Origin: Pseudomonadota bacterium | GTDB taxonomy: Bacteria; Pseudomonadota; Gammaproteobacteria; Burkholderiales; Burkholderiaceae_C | NCBI GenBank assembly: GCA_030271615.1 | Contig: JARXKP010000008.1 | Coordinates: 1-32,587, forward strand | Reading direction: 5' to 3' | Length of the DNA stretch: 32,587 nt | In this document: in pieces, positions 23,056 through 31,305 of the stretch | Position numbering within the stretch: the stretch's first letter is position 1 | How the letters are laid out: each line of letters opens with the position of its first letter | Position numbers and translations under genes: made by a program | Notes under the pieces: model-generated | Database searches by the model: none | What the model was told of the DNA's origin: nothing | Seen by the model: the letters and a program-made list of their open reading frames with translations, nothing else

Positions 23056-24138
23056 TCAAAGCTTGACGGCTTGCATGTAGCGATCGAAGCTCGATTCGGC
23101 GAAGCGGAACCACAGGTTCTGCTCGCGGCGGAACGCGGCGTAGTCGTCGTAGACCTTCTTCCAGTTCGGGTTCTTCGCGCTCAGTTCCTCATAGAGCTCC
23201 ATCGACTGCTTGAACGCTTCATCCAGCACCGGCTTCGGGAACGGCAGCACCTTGACGCCAGCGGCCACCAGCGTCTTCAATGCGGCCGGGTTCTTGGAGT
23301 CGTAGTTGGCCTGCATGTCGACGTGCACATGCGAGGCGGCCATCTCGACGATGGCCTTGTAATCACCGGGCAAGGCCGCGTAGGCCTGGGTGTTGACGAA
23401 GAAGTCGATCTGCGGACCGCCCTCCCACCAGCCGGGGTAGTGATAGAACGGCGCGACCTTGTTGAAGCCGAGCTTCTGGTCATCGTAGGGGCCGATCCAT
23501 TCAGCGGCATCGATCGTGCCTTTTTCCAGCGCCTGGTACACCTCGCCGCCGGGGATGTTCTGCGACACCCCCCCCATGCGCTCGATCACGCGACCGGCGA
23601 AGCCGCCGATGCGGATCTTGAGCCCCTTGATGTCGGCCGGCGTCTTGATTTCCTTGCGGTACCAGCCACCCATCTGCACGCCGGTGTTGCCGCCGGGGAA
23701 GTTGATGATGTTGTACTTGGCATAGAACTCGCGCATCAGCTTCAGGCCGTTGCCGTGGTACATCCAGGCCGTCATCTGGCGCGAATTCAGGCCGAACGGA
23801 ATCGCGGCGCCGATCGCGAACGTCTCCTCCTTGCCGAAGAAGTAGTACGGCACGGTGTGCGCCATCTCGACCGTGGCGGCCTGCACGCCATCGACGACGC
23901 CGAACGGCGGCAGCAACTCGCCGGCCGGGTGCACGCTGATCTGGAAGCGGCCACCGGTCATCTCGCCGACCTTCTTCGCAAATACCTCGGCCGCGCCGAA
24001 GAGGGTGTCCAGCGATTTCGGAAAGCTGGACGCCAGTCGCCAGCGCAGGTTGGCCTGGGCGTGCACGATGGCCGGGGCGGCCCCTGCGGCCAGCACACCA
24101 ACCAGACCGCTGTGGCGGATGAATCGACGGCGTTGCAT
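23056..24138 (-). CDS. TRAP transporter solute-binding protein, TakP-like
   Basis: This periplasmic receptor captures the solute for DctQM. The start is the ATG at 24138, eight bases after a GGAG site, giving 360 aa with a Tat-like signal (QRRRFIRHSG, cleavage near VHAQA). The mature protein has the DctP-family SSFPKSLDTLFGAAEVFAKKV opening, GNTGVQMGGWYRKEI, LKIRIGGFAGRVIERMGG, GTIDAAEWIGPYDD and YPGWWEGGP. These blocks resemble TakP of Rhodobacter, which binds 2-oxoacids, so a 2-oxo or hydroxy-carboxylate is the likely ligand. It is encoded on the opposite strand, tail to tail with dctM only 12 bases apart, so it must have its own promoter or be expressed with pmbA upstream. Confidence 0.93.
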   Translation of the reverse strand: MQRRRFIRHSGLVGVLAAGAAPAIVHAQANLRWRLASSFPKSLDTLFGAAEVFAKKVGEMTGGRFQISVHPAGELLPPFGVVDGVQAATVEMAHTVPYYFFGKEETFAIGAAIPFGLNSRQMTAWMYHGNGLKLMREFYAKYNIINFPGGNTGVQMGGWYRKEIKTPADIKGLKIRIGGFAGRVIERMGGVSQNIPGGEVYQALEKGTIDAAEWIGPYDDQKLGFNKVAPFYHYPGWWEGGPQIDFFVNTQAYAALPGDYKAIVEMAASHVHVDMQANYDSKNPAALKTLVAAGVKVLPFPKPVLDEAFKQSMELYEELSAKNPNWKKVYDDYAAFRREQNLWFRFAESSFDRYMQAVKL

Positions 24139-24197
24139 GACTCGATCTCCCGCGATCGCTTCGGCGCTGAACTTCGAGACGCTCATCGGCCCGCCGC

Positions 24198-25595
24198 TCA
24201 GCTGCCGGCGATCTTCATCGAATCGACCAGCACCGAGCCGATCGTCTTGCCGCCCATCGTGTACGCATCCGCCCCGACCGCCACGATGCCCTTGAACATC
24301 TGCTTCAGGTTGCCAGCGATGGTGATCTCGTGCACCGGATGCACGATGCGGCCGCGCTCGACCCAGAAACCCGCAGCGCCACGCGAGTAGTCGCCGGTGA
24401 CCTGGTTGACGCCCTGCCCCATCAGCTCGATCACGAACAGACCGCGGTCGAGCTTGCGCAGCATCGCGGGCAGGTCGTCTGCGGACTGCGTCAGACGGCT
24501 CGTCAGCGAGAGGTTGTGCGAACCGCCGGCATGTCCGGTGGTGCGCATCCCCAGCTTGCGGGCCGAGTAACTCGACAGGAAGTAGCCCTGGGCGACGCCT
24601 CCCTTCACGACATCACGGGCGCGGGTGACCACCCCTTCGTCGTCGAACGGCGAACTGCCCTTGCCGCGCAGCACATGGGGGTCTTCGAGGATGTCGATGT
24701 GCTTGGCCAGCACGCGCTTGCCGAGGCTGTCGAGCAGGAAGCTCGACTTGCGGTACAGCGCGCCGCCGCTGACCGCCTGAACGTAGGCACCGAGCAGCCC
24801 TGCAGCGACCGTCGACTCGAACAGCACCGGCACCTCGCAGGTCTTGATCTTTCGGGACTTCAAGCGCGACAACGCACGCTCGGCGGCGTAGCGGCCCACC
24901 GCTTCGGGCGAGGCCAGCGCGTCGGCCGATCGCATCGAGCTGTACCAGGCGTCGCGCTGCATGTCATCGCCGCGCCGACCGGGCAGCGATGCAATGGGCG
25001 CGACCGACAGCGAATGTCGCGAGCTGGCGTAGCCGCCTTGAAACCCGCGGCTGTTGCCGGCAAAGAAATGGGACTGCTGGGCCGAGACCCCCGCGCCTTC
25101 GGAGTTGGTGATGCGCTTGTCGACGGTCAGCGCCGCCTGCTCGCAGCGACGCGCGATCTCGGCCGCGCCGGCGGCATCGATGGCCCAGGGATGGAACAGG
25201 TCGAGGTCGAGCATGGCCGCGTCGCCGAGCGCCAGGTCGCGCTCCTCGGGCAAGCCGGCGGCCGGGTCTTCGGCGGTGAAGCGGGCGATGTCGTGGGCGG
25301 CGCGCACCGTCTTCTCGAGTGCCGCGCGGGAAAAATCGGAGGTGCTGGCATTGCCTCTGCGCTGACCCATGTAGACCGACACGCCGATCGACTTGTCACG
25401 GTTGCGCTCGACGTTCTCGAGCTCGCCCTTGCGCACCGACACCGACAGGCCGACGCCCTCGGACACCTCGGCACCGGCATCACTGGCCCCCAGGGAGGCG
25501 GCGAACTTCAGCGCGTCGTCGACGAGTTGCTGGAAATCGGCGCGGGTGTAGGCGAAGCCGGTGGTCGAGGATGACGGCGAGGTCGTGCTTGGCAT
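24198..25595 (-). CDS. pmbA: Metalloprotease PmbA/TldE
   Basis: PmbA (TldE) pairs with TldD to form a cytoplasmic metalloprotease that processes modified peptides such as microcins and degrades CcdA. The 465-aa product has the N-terminal Pmb domain with AEVSEGVGLSVSVRKGELENVERNRD and GVSVYMGQRRGNAST, and the C-terminal domain with GQGVNQVTGDYSRGAAGFWVERG and a final TIAGNLKQMFKGIVAVGAD. TldE lacks the HExxxH site, which sits in TldD, and I see none here. tldD is not in the window. The gene is divergent from yjgA, a pairing conserved across proteobacteria, and lies just upstream of dctP on the same strand. Confidence 0.95.
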   Translation of the reverse strand: MPSTTSPSSSTTGFAYTRADFQQLVDDALKFAASLGASDAGAEVSEGVGLSVSVRKGELENVERNRDKSIGVSVYMGQRRGNASTSDFSRAALEKTVRAAHDIARFTAEDPAAGLPEERDLALGDAAMLDLDLFHPWAIDAAGAAEIARRCEQAALTVDKRITNSEGAGVSAQQSHFFAGNSRGFQGGYASSRHSLSVAPIASLPGRRGDDMQRDAWYSSMRSADALASPEAVGRYAAERALSRLKSRKIKTCEVPVLFESTVAAGLLGAYVQAVSGGALYRKSSFLLDSLGKRVLAKHIDILEDPHVLRGKGSSPFDDEGVVTRARDVVKGGVAQGYFLSSYSARKLGMRTTGHAGGSHNLSLTSRLTQSADDLPAMLRKLDRGLFVIELMGQGVNQVTGDYSRGAAGFWVERGRIVHPVHEITIAGNLKQMFKGIVAVGADAYTMGGKTIGSVLVDSMKIAGS

Positions 25596-25720
25596 GTGGA
25601 GTGTGGGCGGGAGGTTGGGGGCGGCGTGAGCCGCGAATGAAAAGCCGGGACAGTGTCATCGGTGGGGCAGAACTGCCGGTGCCGCTGTGGAGTTCGGCGC
25701 GTCGGCCTGAACCTCGTCGC

Positions 25721-25726
25721 TATGAT
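25721..25726 (+). promoter_or_regulatory. Possible -10 element of yjgA
   Basis: TATGAT lies in the pmbA-yjgA divergent gap, 20 bases before the yjgA ATG chosen here. No good -35 box is seen at 16-18 bases. If real, transcription would start close to 25733, leaving a very short leader and excluding the upstream start codons given in the ORF track. Confidence 0.35.
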
Positions 25727-25745
25727 ACCGAGCGCTTTTTCATCG

Positions 25746-26375
25746 ATGAACGCTCCCTCTGCATTGCCCCGCCTCCCCCACGGAGCCGCACCGGCCAGCA
25801 CGCCTCCCCACAGACAGACGCCACCCGACATGCCACCTACCGAACCTGCCGAAACCGAACCGATCCCGGCGTGGTTGACCCGTCTGAGCAAGACGCGGCG
25901 CAAGAAGGACTCGCACGATCTGCAGGACCTGGGCGTCGCGCTGGTCGAGATGCCGGACAACCGGCTGGTCGATCTGCCGATGGACGAGATCCTGCTCGAC
26001 GCGATCCGTCAGTACCGAGGCACCAAGACTCACGAGGGACGGCGCCGCCAGATGCAGTACATCGGCAAGCTGATGCGCCGCGCCGATCCCGAACCGCTGC
26101 GCGAGGCCGTTGCCGCGATGGAGCTGGGACACGCCAAGGATGCGCTCGCGCTGCACGACGCCGAGCGCTGGCGGGCCGAGCTGATCGCCAGTGACGACGC
26201 ACTGACCCAGTGGACAGCGCACCGCCCGCAGGCCGACGTGCAGCAGTTGCGCAGCCTCATCCGCGCGGCACGCAAGGACGCTTCGGTGCTGCCCGAACAA
26301 CGCAGCGGCAAGGCGTTCCGCGAGCTGTTCAAGTTCATCCGCCAGCACCCGGCCGAATCCTCTGACGACACCTGA
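25746..26375 (+). CDS. yjgA: Ribosome-associated protein YjgA (DarP)
   Basis: YjgA/DarP is a small, mostly helical protein that associates with late 50S ribosome assembly intermediates. The family core runs from SKTRRKKDSHDLQDLGVALVEMP through RQYRGTKTHEGRRRQMQYIGKLMRRADPEPLREAV to FRELFKFIRQHPAE. I chose the ATG at 25746, giving 209 aa with a 35-residue Pro-rich head; the ATG at 25830 (MPPTEPAET) would give a length closer to the E. coli protein (183 aa) and is a real alternative. The pmbA-yjgA divergent pair is conserved. mog follows after 12 bases, so the two are probably co-transcribed. Confidence 0.93.
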   Translation: MNAPSALPRLPHGAAPASTPPHRQTPPDMPPTEPAETEPIPAWLTRLSKTRRKKDSHDLQDLGVALVEMPDNRLVDLPMDEILLDAIRQYRGTKTHEGRRRQMQYIGKLMRRADPEPLREAVAAMELGHAKDALALHDAERWRAELIASDDALTQWTAHRPQADVQQLRSLIRAARKDASVLPEQRSGKAFRELFKFIRQHPAESSDDT

Positions 26376-26387
26376 TGCGAGATCGCC

Positions 26388-26993
26388 ATGATTGAAACCG
26401 CTCCCCCTGCTTTCGACACCGTGCGCATCGGCATCGTGTCAATCAGCGACCGTGCCTCGGCCGGCATCTACGAAGACAAGGGCTTGCCCGCGCTGAAGGA
26501 CTGGTTGTCGCGCGCGGTACTGAACCCCGTGGTCTGGGAAACCCGGCTGATTCCGGACGACCTCGCGGGCATCAGCGCCGCCTTGTGCGAACTGATCGAC
26601 CAGGCCGGCTGCGATCTGGTGTTGACCACCGGCGGCACCGGCCCGGCGCTGCGCGACGTGACACCCGAAGCCACGCTGGCGGTGGCGCACAAGGTGATGC
26701 CCGGCTTCGGCGAACAGATGCGCAGCATCAGCCTGAACTTCGTGCCGACGGCGATCCTGTCGCGGCAGGTCGCGGTCATCCGCGGCAAGACGCTGATCAT
26801 CAACCTGCCCGGGCAGCCGAAGTCGATCGCCGAGACGCTGGAAGGTTTGCCGACAGCGACGCCACCGGTGGCGGGCATCTTCGCGGCCGTGCCTTATTGC
26901 ATCGACCTGACCGGCGGGCCTTACTTCGAAACCGATCCGGCGATCTGCAAGGCGTTCCGGCCAAAGACAGCGCTGCGCCCAAAACCACAGTGA
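26388..26993 (+). CDS. mog: Molybdopterin adenylyltransferase MogA
   Basis: MogA adenylates molybdopterin before molybdenum insertion in molybdenum cofactor synthesis. The 201-aa protein has the opening strand RIGIVSISDRASAGIYEDKGLPAL, the pterin-binding LVLTTGGTGPALRDVTPEAT motif and the LIINLPGQPKSIAETL block, all in order. The length is normal for a stand-alone MogA without a fused MoaB or MoeA part. It follows yjgA closely and converges on cysE. No other molybdenum cofactor gene is in the window. Confidence 0.94.
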   Translation: MIETAPPAFDTVRIGIVSISDRASAGIYEDKGLPALKDWLSRAVLNPVVWETRLIPDDLAGISAALCELIDQAGCDLVLTTGGTGPALRDVTPEATLAVAHKVMPGFGEQMRSISLNFVPTAILSRQVAVIRGKTLIINLPGQPKSIAETLEGLPTATPPVAGIFAAVPYCIDLTGGPYFETDPAICKAFRPKTALRPKPQ

Positions 26994-27018
26994 AGCGGGG
27001 GCGCTTGACGCGCCTGGC

Positions 27019-27786
27019 TCACTTCATCATCTGCTTGTAGTGTTCGGCGTCGAAGACCTCGGTGGTCTGCGCTTCGCGCGGCACCAGGCAGCCGGGCTGC
27101 GCGGCCGACAGCGTTTCGATGGCCGCCCACAGCAGCGCGATCTGGTGCGCCGATCCGGCTGCGCTGTCGATCAGGCCGCGCATCGCCTGTGCCACCGGGT
27201 CGTCGCCCTGGGTCACGCCGTACGCCGAGAACCCCATGCGGGCCGACACTTCTTCACGGGCCGCATCGGCCCGCGCTTCAATGATGCGAGCCGGGATGCC
27301 GACCGCCGTTGCGCCGGGAGGCACCGGCTTCAACAGCACCGCGTTCGATCCGACGCGCGCGCCGTCGCCAACCGTGAACCCGCCCAGCACCTTGGCACCC
27401 GCGCTGACCACCACGCCCTTGCCCAGCGTCGGGTGGCGCTTGCTGCCCTTGTAGAGCGAGGTGCCACCGAGGGTCACGCCCTGGTAGATCGTGCAGTCAT
27501 CGCCGATCTCGGCGGTCTCGCCGATCACGACACCCATGCCGTGGTCGATGAACACCCGCCGCCCGATGACCGCACCCGGATGGATCTCGATGCCGGTCAG
27601 GAAGCGGGCCACATGCGAGGTGAAACGCCCGAGCCAATGCCATTGCCTGCCCCAGCACGCATGGGCAAAGCGATGCAGCGCGAGCGCATGCAGTCCCGGG
27701 TAGCAGGTCAGCACTTCCAGCTTCGAGCGCGCCGCAGGGTCGCGTTCGCGGATGCAGGCGATATCTTCGCGAAGGCGTGTGAACAT
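27019..27786 (-). CDS. cysE: Serine O-acetyltransferase
   Basis: CysE makes O-acetylserine from serine and acetyl-CoA, the first step of cysteine synthesis. The 255-aa protein has an N-terminal helical part ([30 protein letters not shown]) and a left-handed beta-helix of hexapeptide repeats ([47 protein letters not shown]). The FIDHG histidine and the preceding HPGA histidine are the expected catalytic and substrate residues. The N-terminal domain is shorter than in E. coli CysE, like the compact CysE of many bacteria. After the helix is a roughly 75-residue C-terminal extension with YKQMMK at the end. It lies 92 bases downstream of trmJ. Confidence 0.95.
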   Translation of the reverse strand: MFTRLREDIACIRERDPAARSKLEVLTCYPGLHALALHRFAHACWGRQWHWLGRFTSHVARFLTGIEIHPGAVIGRRVFIDHGMGVVIGETAEIGDDCTIYQGVTLGGTSLYKGSKRHPTLGKGVVVSAGAKVLGGFTVGDGARVGSNAVLLKPVPPGATAVGIPARIIEARADAAREEVSARMGFSAYGVTQGDDPVAQAMRGLIDSAAGSAHQIALLWAAIETLSAAQPGCLVPREAQTTEVFDAEHYKQMMK

Positions 27787-27878
27787 GGGATGCGTTAGAC
27801 GAATGAGGCCGCGAGTTTAGCGACGCTGATGCAAGACCGATGCCGTGGCGTCGCCGCGGCAGGCGGGCCGGCTCGTGC

Positions 27879-28652
27879 TCAACTGGCGGTGTCGTCGCTG
27901 CCCGAGCGGCCCTGAATCGATGCTGCACGCGCAATGCCGCGCAGGATATGCACCTCCTCCTGGGTCAGTTGGGCACGATTGAGCAACTGCCTCAGGCGCG
28001 GCATCAACTTCTGCGGTGCCTGCGGATTCAGGAACCCGTTGTCGATCAGCACCCGCTGCCAGTGGTCCAGCGCGCCCTGCACCGCCACCGCATCGGCCAG
28101 CACGGGATCGGCCGTGCGCGAGACGACCTCGAAGCCGCCCAGCGCCTGCCGCCAGTCGTAGGCGATCAGCTGCACCGCCTGCGCCAGGTTCAGCGAGCCG
28201 TAGCCCGGCGCCGTCGGGATGCTCAGGCACGCGTGGCACAGGTACACGTCGTCGTTGGTCATGCCGTAGCGCTCGGACCCGAACACGAACGCGACCCGGT
28301 GCGGCTGCGTGACCAGCGTGGCGAACAGCTCGCGCGGGGCGTGCGTCGGTGGGCCGAAGTCACGCGGCGTCATGGCCGTGGCGCACGCATAGGTGACGCC
28401 GTCGAGCGCCTCGGCCAGCGTGTCGACGACGCGGGCGCCGTTGAGCACGTCGAGAGCGCCGCTGGCGAGCGATATCGCGTCGGCCTTGGCCTTGACGTTC
28501 GAATAGCGCGGCGCGACCAGCACGAGATCCGAGAAGCCCATGACCTTCATCGCGCGCGCGGTCGAGCCGATGTTGCCCGGGTGACTCGTGTTGAGCAGCA
28601 CGAAACGGGTCGTGTCGGCAGTCGTGGGCGACCGGGGGTCTAGGGTTTGCAT
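27879..28652 (-). CDS. trmJ: tRNA (cytidine/uridine-2'-O-)-methyltransferase TrmJ
   Basis: TrmJ methylates the 2'-OH of tRNA position 32 using S-adenosylmethionine. The 257-aa protein shows the SPOUT fold: [23 protein letters not shown] at the start, [26 protein letters not shown] in the middle and the knot element [20 protein letters not shown]-terminal helical segment ([25 protein letters not shown]) corresponds to the dimerisation/tRNA-binding extension of TrmJ. It is divergent from suhB, a pairing common in betaproteobacteria, and is followed by cysE. Confidence 0.95.
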   Translation of the reverse strand: MQTLDPRSPTTADTTRFVLLNTSHPGNIGSTARAMKVMGFSDLVLVAPRYSNVKAKADAISLASGALDVLNGARVVDTLAEALDGVTYACATAMTPRDFGPPTHAPRELFATLVTQPHRVAFVFGSERYGMTNDDVYLCHACLSIPTAPGYGSLNLAQAVQLIAYDWRQALGGFEVVSRTADPVLADAVAVQGALDHWQRVLIDNGFLNPQAPQKLMPRLRQLLNRAQLTQEEVHILRGIARAASIQGRSGSDDTAS

Positions 28653-28663
28653 GGGGTGCCCGC

Positions 28664-28669
28664 TAAAAT
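28664..28669 (+). promoter_or_regulatory. Possible -10 element of suhB
   Basis: TAAAAT lies in the 115-base gap between the divergent trmJ and suhB starts. No matching -35 box is convincing at normal spacing. The motif is an AT-rich island in a GC-rich gap. Confidence 0.3.
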
Positions 28670-28767
28670 CTCGATTATCGGAAGTGAATGCGACAAGCCC
28701 GCTCGTCGTGGATGCCGATACGCTCTTTCACCCCGCCAGTCCCCACCACACCCCCAAGGGTTGCACC

Positions 28768-29781
28768 ATGTCGCAAGCGCTCCATCCCATGCTCAACATC
28801 GCCATCAAGGCGGCACGAACAGCCGGGGCGCTGATCAACCGCGCGTCGATGGATGTCGACCTGCTGCGCATCAGCAGCAAGGCGCCGAACGATTTCGTGA
28901 CCGAAGTTGATCAGGCTGCCGAGCGCGCGATCATCGAGGTGCTGCTCAATGCCTACCCCGGCCACGGCATCCTGGCCGAAGAGTCGGGCAGCGAGCACGG
29001 TGCGAAGGACAGCGACTACGTCTGGATCATCGATCCGCTCGACGGCACCACCAATTTCATCCACGGTTTCCCGGTCTACGCGGTGTCGATCGCACTGGCG
29101 TTCAAGGGCCAGGTCCAGCAGGCGGTTGTGTACGACCCGTCGCGCAACGACCTGTTCTATGCGTCGAAGGGCCGCGGCGCGTTCCTCAACGACAAGCGTC
29201 TGCGCGTGTCCAAGCGCATCCGCATGTCCGAATCGCTGATCGGCACCGGCTTTCCGTTCCGCAAGGGCGACAACTTCAAGCGCTACGTGCAGATGTTCGA
29301 GGCGGTGATGCAGAACTGCGCCGGGCTGCGCCGCCCCGGCGCGGCGGCACTTGATCTCTGCTACGTGGCGGCCGGCTACTACGACGGCTTCTTCGAGACC
29401 GGCCTGAGCCCGTGGGATATCGCCGCCGGGTCGCTACTGATCACAGAGGCGGGTGGACTGATCGGCAATTTCACCGGCGAATCCGACTACCTGTACCAGC
29501 GCGAAGTGGTGGCAGGCAACCCGAAGATCTACGGCCAGTTGGTGCAGACACTGGCGCCGTACACCCGCGTGATCAAGGCCGAATCAGGTTCGACTGCCTC
29601 AGCCGCCGCTGCGGCAACTCGCGCTGAAGGCGAGGTCGATGTGACGCCTGAACAGGCGCTCTCGGCATCGCTGGGGCTGGCCGACGCGGTCAGCGAACCC
29701 GCACCCGCCGCGCCGAAAAAGCCGACCGCGGTGCGCATACGCAAGGCCGACCTGAAACCCAGGGACGACGCGCCATTCTGA
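28768..29781 (+). CDS. suhB: Inositol-1-monophosphatase family protein SuhB
   Basis: SuhB hydrolyses inositol monophosphate and, in E. coli, also joins the NusA/NusB/NusG antitermination complex on rRNA operons. The start is the ATG at 28768 ([17 protein letters not shown]); the track start upstream would overlap trmJ. The metal-site motifs are intact: GILAEESG (about 67-74), [12 protein letters not shown] (86-97) and [17 protein letters not shown] (214-230). The catalytic core ends near residue 270. A 67-residue tail follows, rich in Ala, then acidic, then basic ([13 protein letters not shown]), which E. coli SuhB (267 aa) lacks. Its stop codon abuts that of the convergent SDR gene with no base between them. 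Confidence 0.94.
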   Translation: MSQALHPMLNIAIKAARTAGALINRASMDVDLLRISSKAPNDFVTEVDQAAERAIIEVLLNAYPGHGILAEESGSEHGAKDSDYVWIIDPLDGTTNFIHGFPVYAVSIALAFKGQVQQAVVYDPSRNDLFYASKGRGAFLNDKRLRVSKRIRMSESLIGTGFPFRKGDNFKRYVQMFEAVMQNCAGLRRPGAAALDLCYVAAGYYDGFFETGLSPWDIAAGSLLITEAGGLIGNFTGESDYLYQREVVAGNPKIYGQLVQTLAPYTRVIKAESGSTASAAAAATRAEGEVDVTPEQALSASLGLADAVSEPAPAAPKKPTAVRIRKADLKPRDDAPF

Positions 29782-30495
29782 TCAGAAGCGCTCCGACCAC
29801 GGGCGCACATCGACCTCCCACGTCCAGGCGCTGCGATGCTGCGACAGGAGGTGCAGGTAAGTCTGCGCGATGGCTTCCGGGTCCAGTTGCGTGTCAGCCT
29901 CGGCGGCCGATTCGGCGCCTGGCGAGGCCGATGATCGGATCAGTCCATCAACGATCACGTGCCCCACGTGGATGCCGTGCGGGCCCAGTTCCCGCGCCAG
30001 GCTCTGCGCCAGCCCACGCAGCGCGAACTTGCCCATCGCGAACGAGGCTGATTGCGCAAAGCCTTTGACGCCGGCGGTCGCTCCGGTGAACAGGATCGCG
30101 CCTTTGCCCCTGGACAGCATGGGCCGAGCAGCCTGCTGCGCCACATGGAACGCACCCATAGCGGTCACCGCCACCGAATTGCTCATCGCCGCAGGATCGA
30201 TGTCGACGAACCTTCCACGTACGCGCCGGCTCGCGTTGTAGACGACCACCTCCGGCGCAGCACCGAAATGCTGGCTGGCCTGGTCGAACAGAGCAGCGAC
30301 ATCCGCCGGATCGGTGGCATCGCAGCGCAGGGCATGGGCACCGATCTCATCGCAAGCCGCCTGCAATCTCTCGGGCTGACGGGCCGCCATCAGCACCTGC
30401 ATGCCGCCGTCGCGGCTGAAGACGCGGGCCAGGCTGGCACCGAGCCCCGGGCCAGCGCCGGCGATCAGCGCGCTGCGGTAAGGCGTCGGCGTCAT
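29782..30495 (-). CDS. SDR-like protein lacking the catalytic Ser and Tyr
   Basis: The 237-aa protein (ATG at 30495, MTPTPYRSALIAG) has a Rossmann fold of the short-chain dehydrogenase type: the cofactor-binding loop AGAGPGLGASLAR (12-24), a VVVYNASR strand in place of the NNAG motif, and a C-terminal SLARELGPHGIHVGHVIVDG block. The usual YxxxK reads F152-AMG-K156, so the catalytic Tyr is Phe. The position 13 residues before it, normally Ser, is Ala139, with Thr at 137 and 140. The Lys is kept. It may bind NAD(P) without classic oxidoreductase activity, or use other residues. The start overlaps the gst stop by ATGA, so the two are coupled. Substrate unknown. Confidence 0.85.
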   Translation of the reverse strand: MTPTPYRSALIAGAGPGLGASLARVFSRDGGMQVLMAARQPERLQAACDEIGAHALRCDATDPADVAALFDQASQHFGAAPEVVVYNASRRVRGRFVDIDPAAMSNSVAVTAMGAFHVAQQAARPMLSRGKGAILFTGATAGVKGFAQSASFAMGKFALRGLAQSLARELGPHGIHVGHVIVDGLIRSSASPGAESAAEADTQLDPEAIAQTYLHLLSQHRSAWTWEVDVRPWSERF

Positions 30496-31211
30496 GGCCG
30501 CGACCCGATGGTGGATGCGTCCTGCCCGAACAGCACCTTCCTCGACTCCTCGTCGACCACCGGGACCGTGCTGACTTCCTTCGCGCGGACACAAGCTCGC
30601 ACCGTGGCGGGTCGGTTGCGCACGCGCTCGAACCACGCCGCCAGGTGCGGGAAGTCCGCCAGGTTCTGGCCCTGCTTCTCATGCGGGACGATCCACGGGT
30701 AGCTCGCCATGTCGGCGATCGAATAGTCGCCTGCGATGTACTCGCGGCCCGCTTGGTCCATGTCGCCCAAATGCTTGTTCAGCACCGCATACAGCCGCGC
30801 GGTTTCCTTTACGTAGCGGTCGATGGCGTACGGCAGCTTCTCGGGCGCGTACTGGACGAAATGATGGTTCTGGCCGGCCATCGGCCCGAGTCCGCCCATC
30901 TGCCAGAACAGCCATTGCAGCGCCGCGTTGCGGCCACGCAGGTTCTGCGGAATGAAGCTGCGCGTCTTGTCAACCAGGTACAGCAGGATCGCGCCGGACT
31001 CGAAGACCGACAGCGGCTCGCCGCCATCGGCCGGCGCGTGGTCGACGATCGCCGGAATGCGGTTGTTGGGAGCGATGCGCAGGAAGTCGCTGTTGAACTG
31101 CTCGCCACGGCCGATGTTGACCGGGACGATGCGGTACGGCAGGCCGGACTCTTCGAGGAACATCGTGATCTTGTGGCCGTTGGGCGTGTTCCAGTAGTAC
31201 AGGTCGATCAT
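30492..31211 (-). CDS. Glutathione S-transferase family, YfcG-like disulfide reductase
   Basis: The 239-aa protein opens MIDLYYWNTPNGHKITMFLEESGLPY, closely like E. coli YfcG and YghU, Nu-class GSTs that reduce disulfides with glutathione and lack a typical cysteine or tyrosine nucleophile. Thioredoxin-fold markers follow: NNRIPAIVDHAPADGGEPLSVFESGAILLYL, with the conserved cis-Pro and the glutathione-contacting ES pair. The all-helical C-terminal domain contains YIAGDYSIADMASYPWIV. The C-terminal 20 residues are extra. It is the first gene of a two-gene unit with the SDR-like gene. Confidence 0.92.
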   Translation of the reverse strand: MIDLYYWNTPNGHKITMFLEESGLPYRIVPVNIGRGEQFNSDFLRIAPNNRIPAIVDHAPADGGEPLSVFESGAILLYLVDKTRSFIPQNLRGRNAALQWLFWQMGGLGPMAGQNHHFVQYAPEKLPYAIDRYVKETARLYAVLNKHLGDMDQAGREYIAGDYSIADMASYPWIVPHEKQGQNLADFPHLAAWFERVRNRPATVRACVRAKEVSTVPVVDEESRKVLFGQDASTIGSRP

Positions 31212-31225
31212 GAGATGTGTCCGAT

Positions 31226-31242
31226 GCGGTCAGTCGGACCGC
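31226..31242 (-). other. Hairpin upstream of the GST gene
   Basis: GCGGTC and GACCGC pair perfectly (6 bp) around a five-base loop, 15 bases upstream of the gst start. No T-run is attached on either strand. It could be part of the gst leader or the end of the metallopeptidase transcript. The rest of the 94-base gap shows nothing else. Confidence 0.3.
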
Positions 31243-31305
31243 TCAGGAGCGGGCGGTTCCGCGGTCATTTTGAAAGGACTTGCGTTTCCGCACCGGACCA
31301 GGGGC

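Noticed and set aside
23054-23068. CGTCAA/TTGACG hairpin at the dctM-dctP junction as a bidirectional terminator
   Set aside because: The stem is short, overlaps the dctP stop and has no T-run; kept only as a remark under the TRAP finding.
26999-27015. GGCGC/GCGCC hairpin between convergent mog and cysE as a terminator
   Set aside because: The stem is 5 bp, both arms are GC-only sequence common in this genome, and no T-run follows on either strand.
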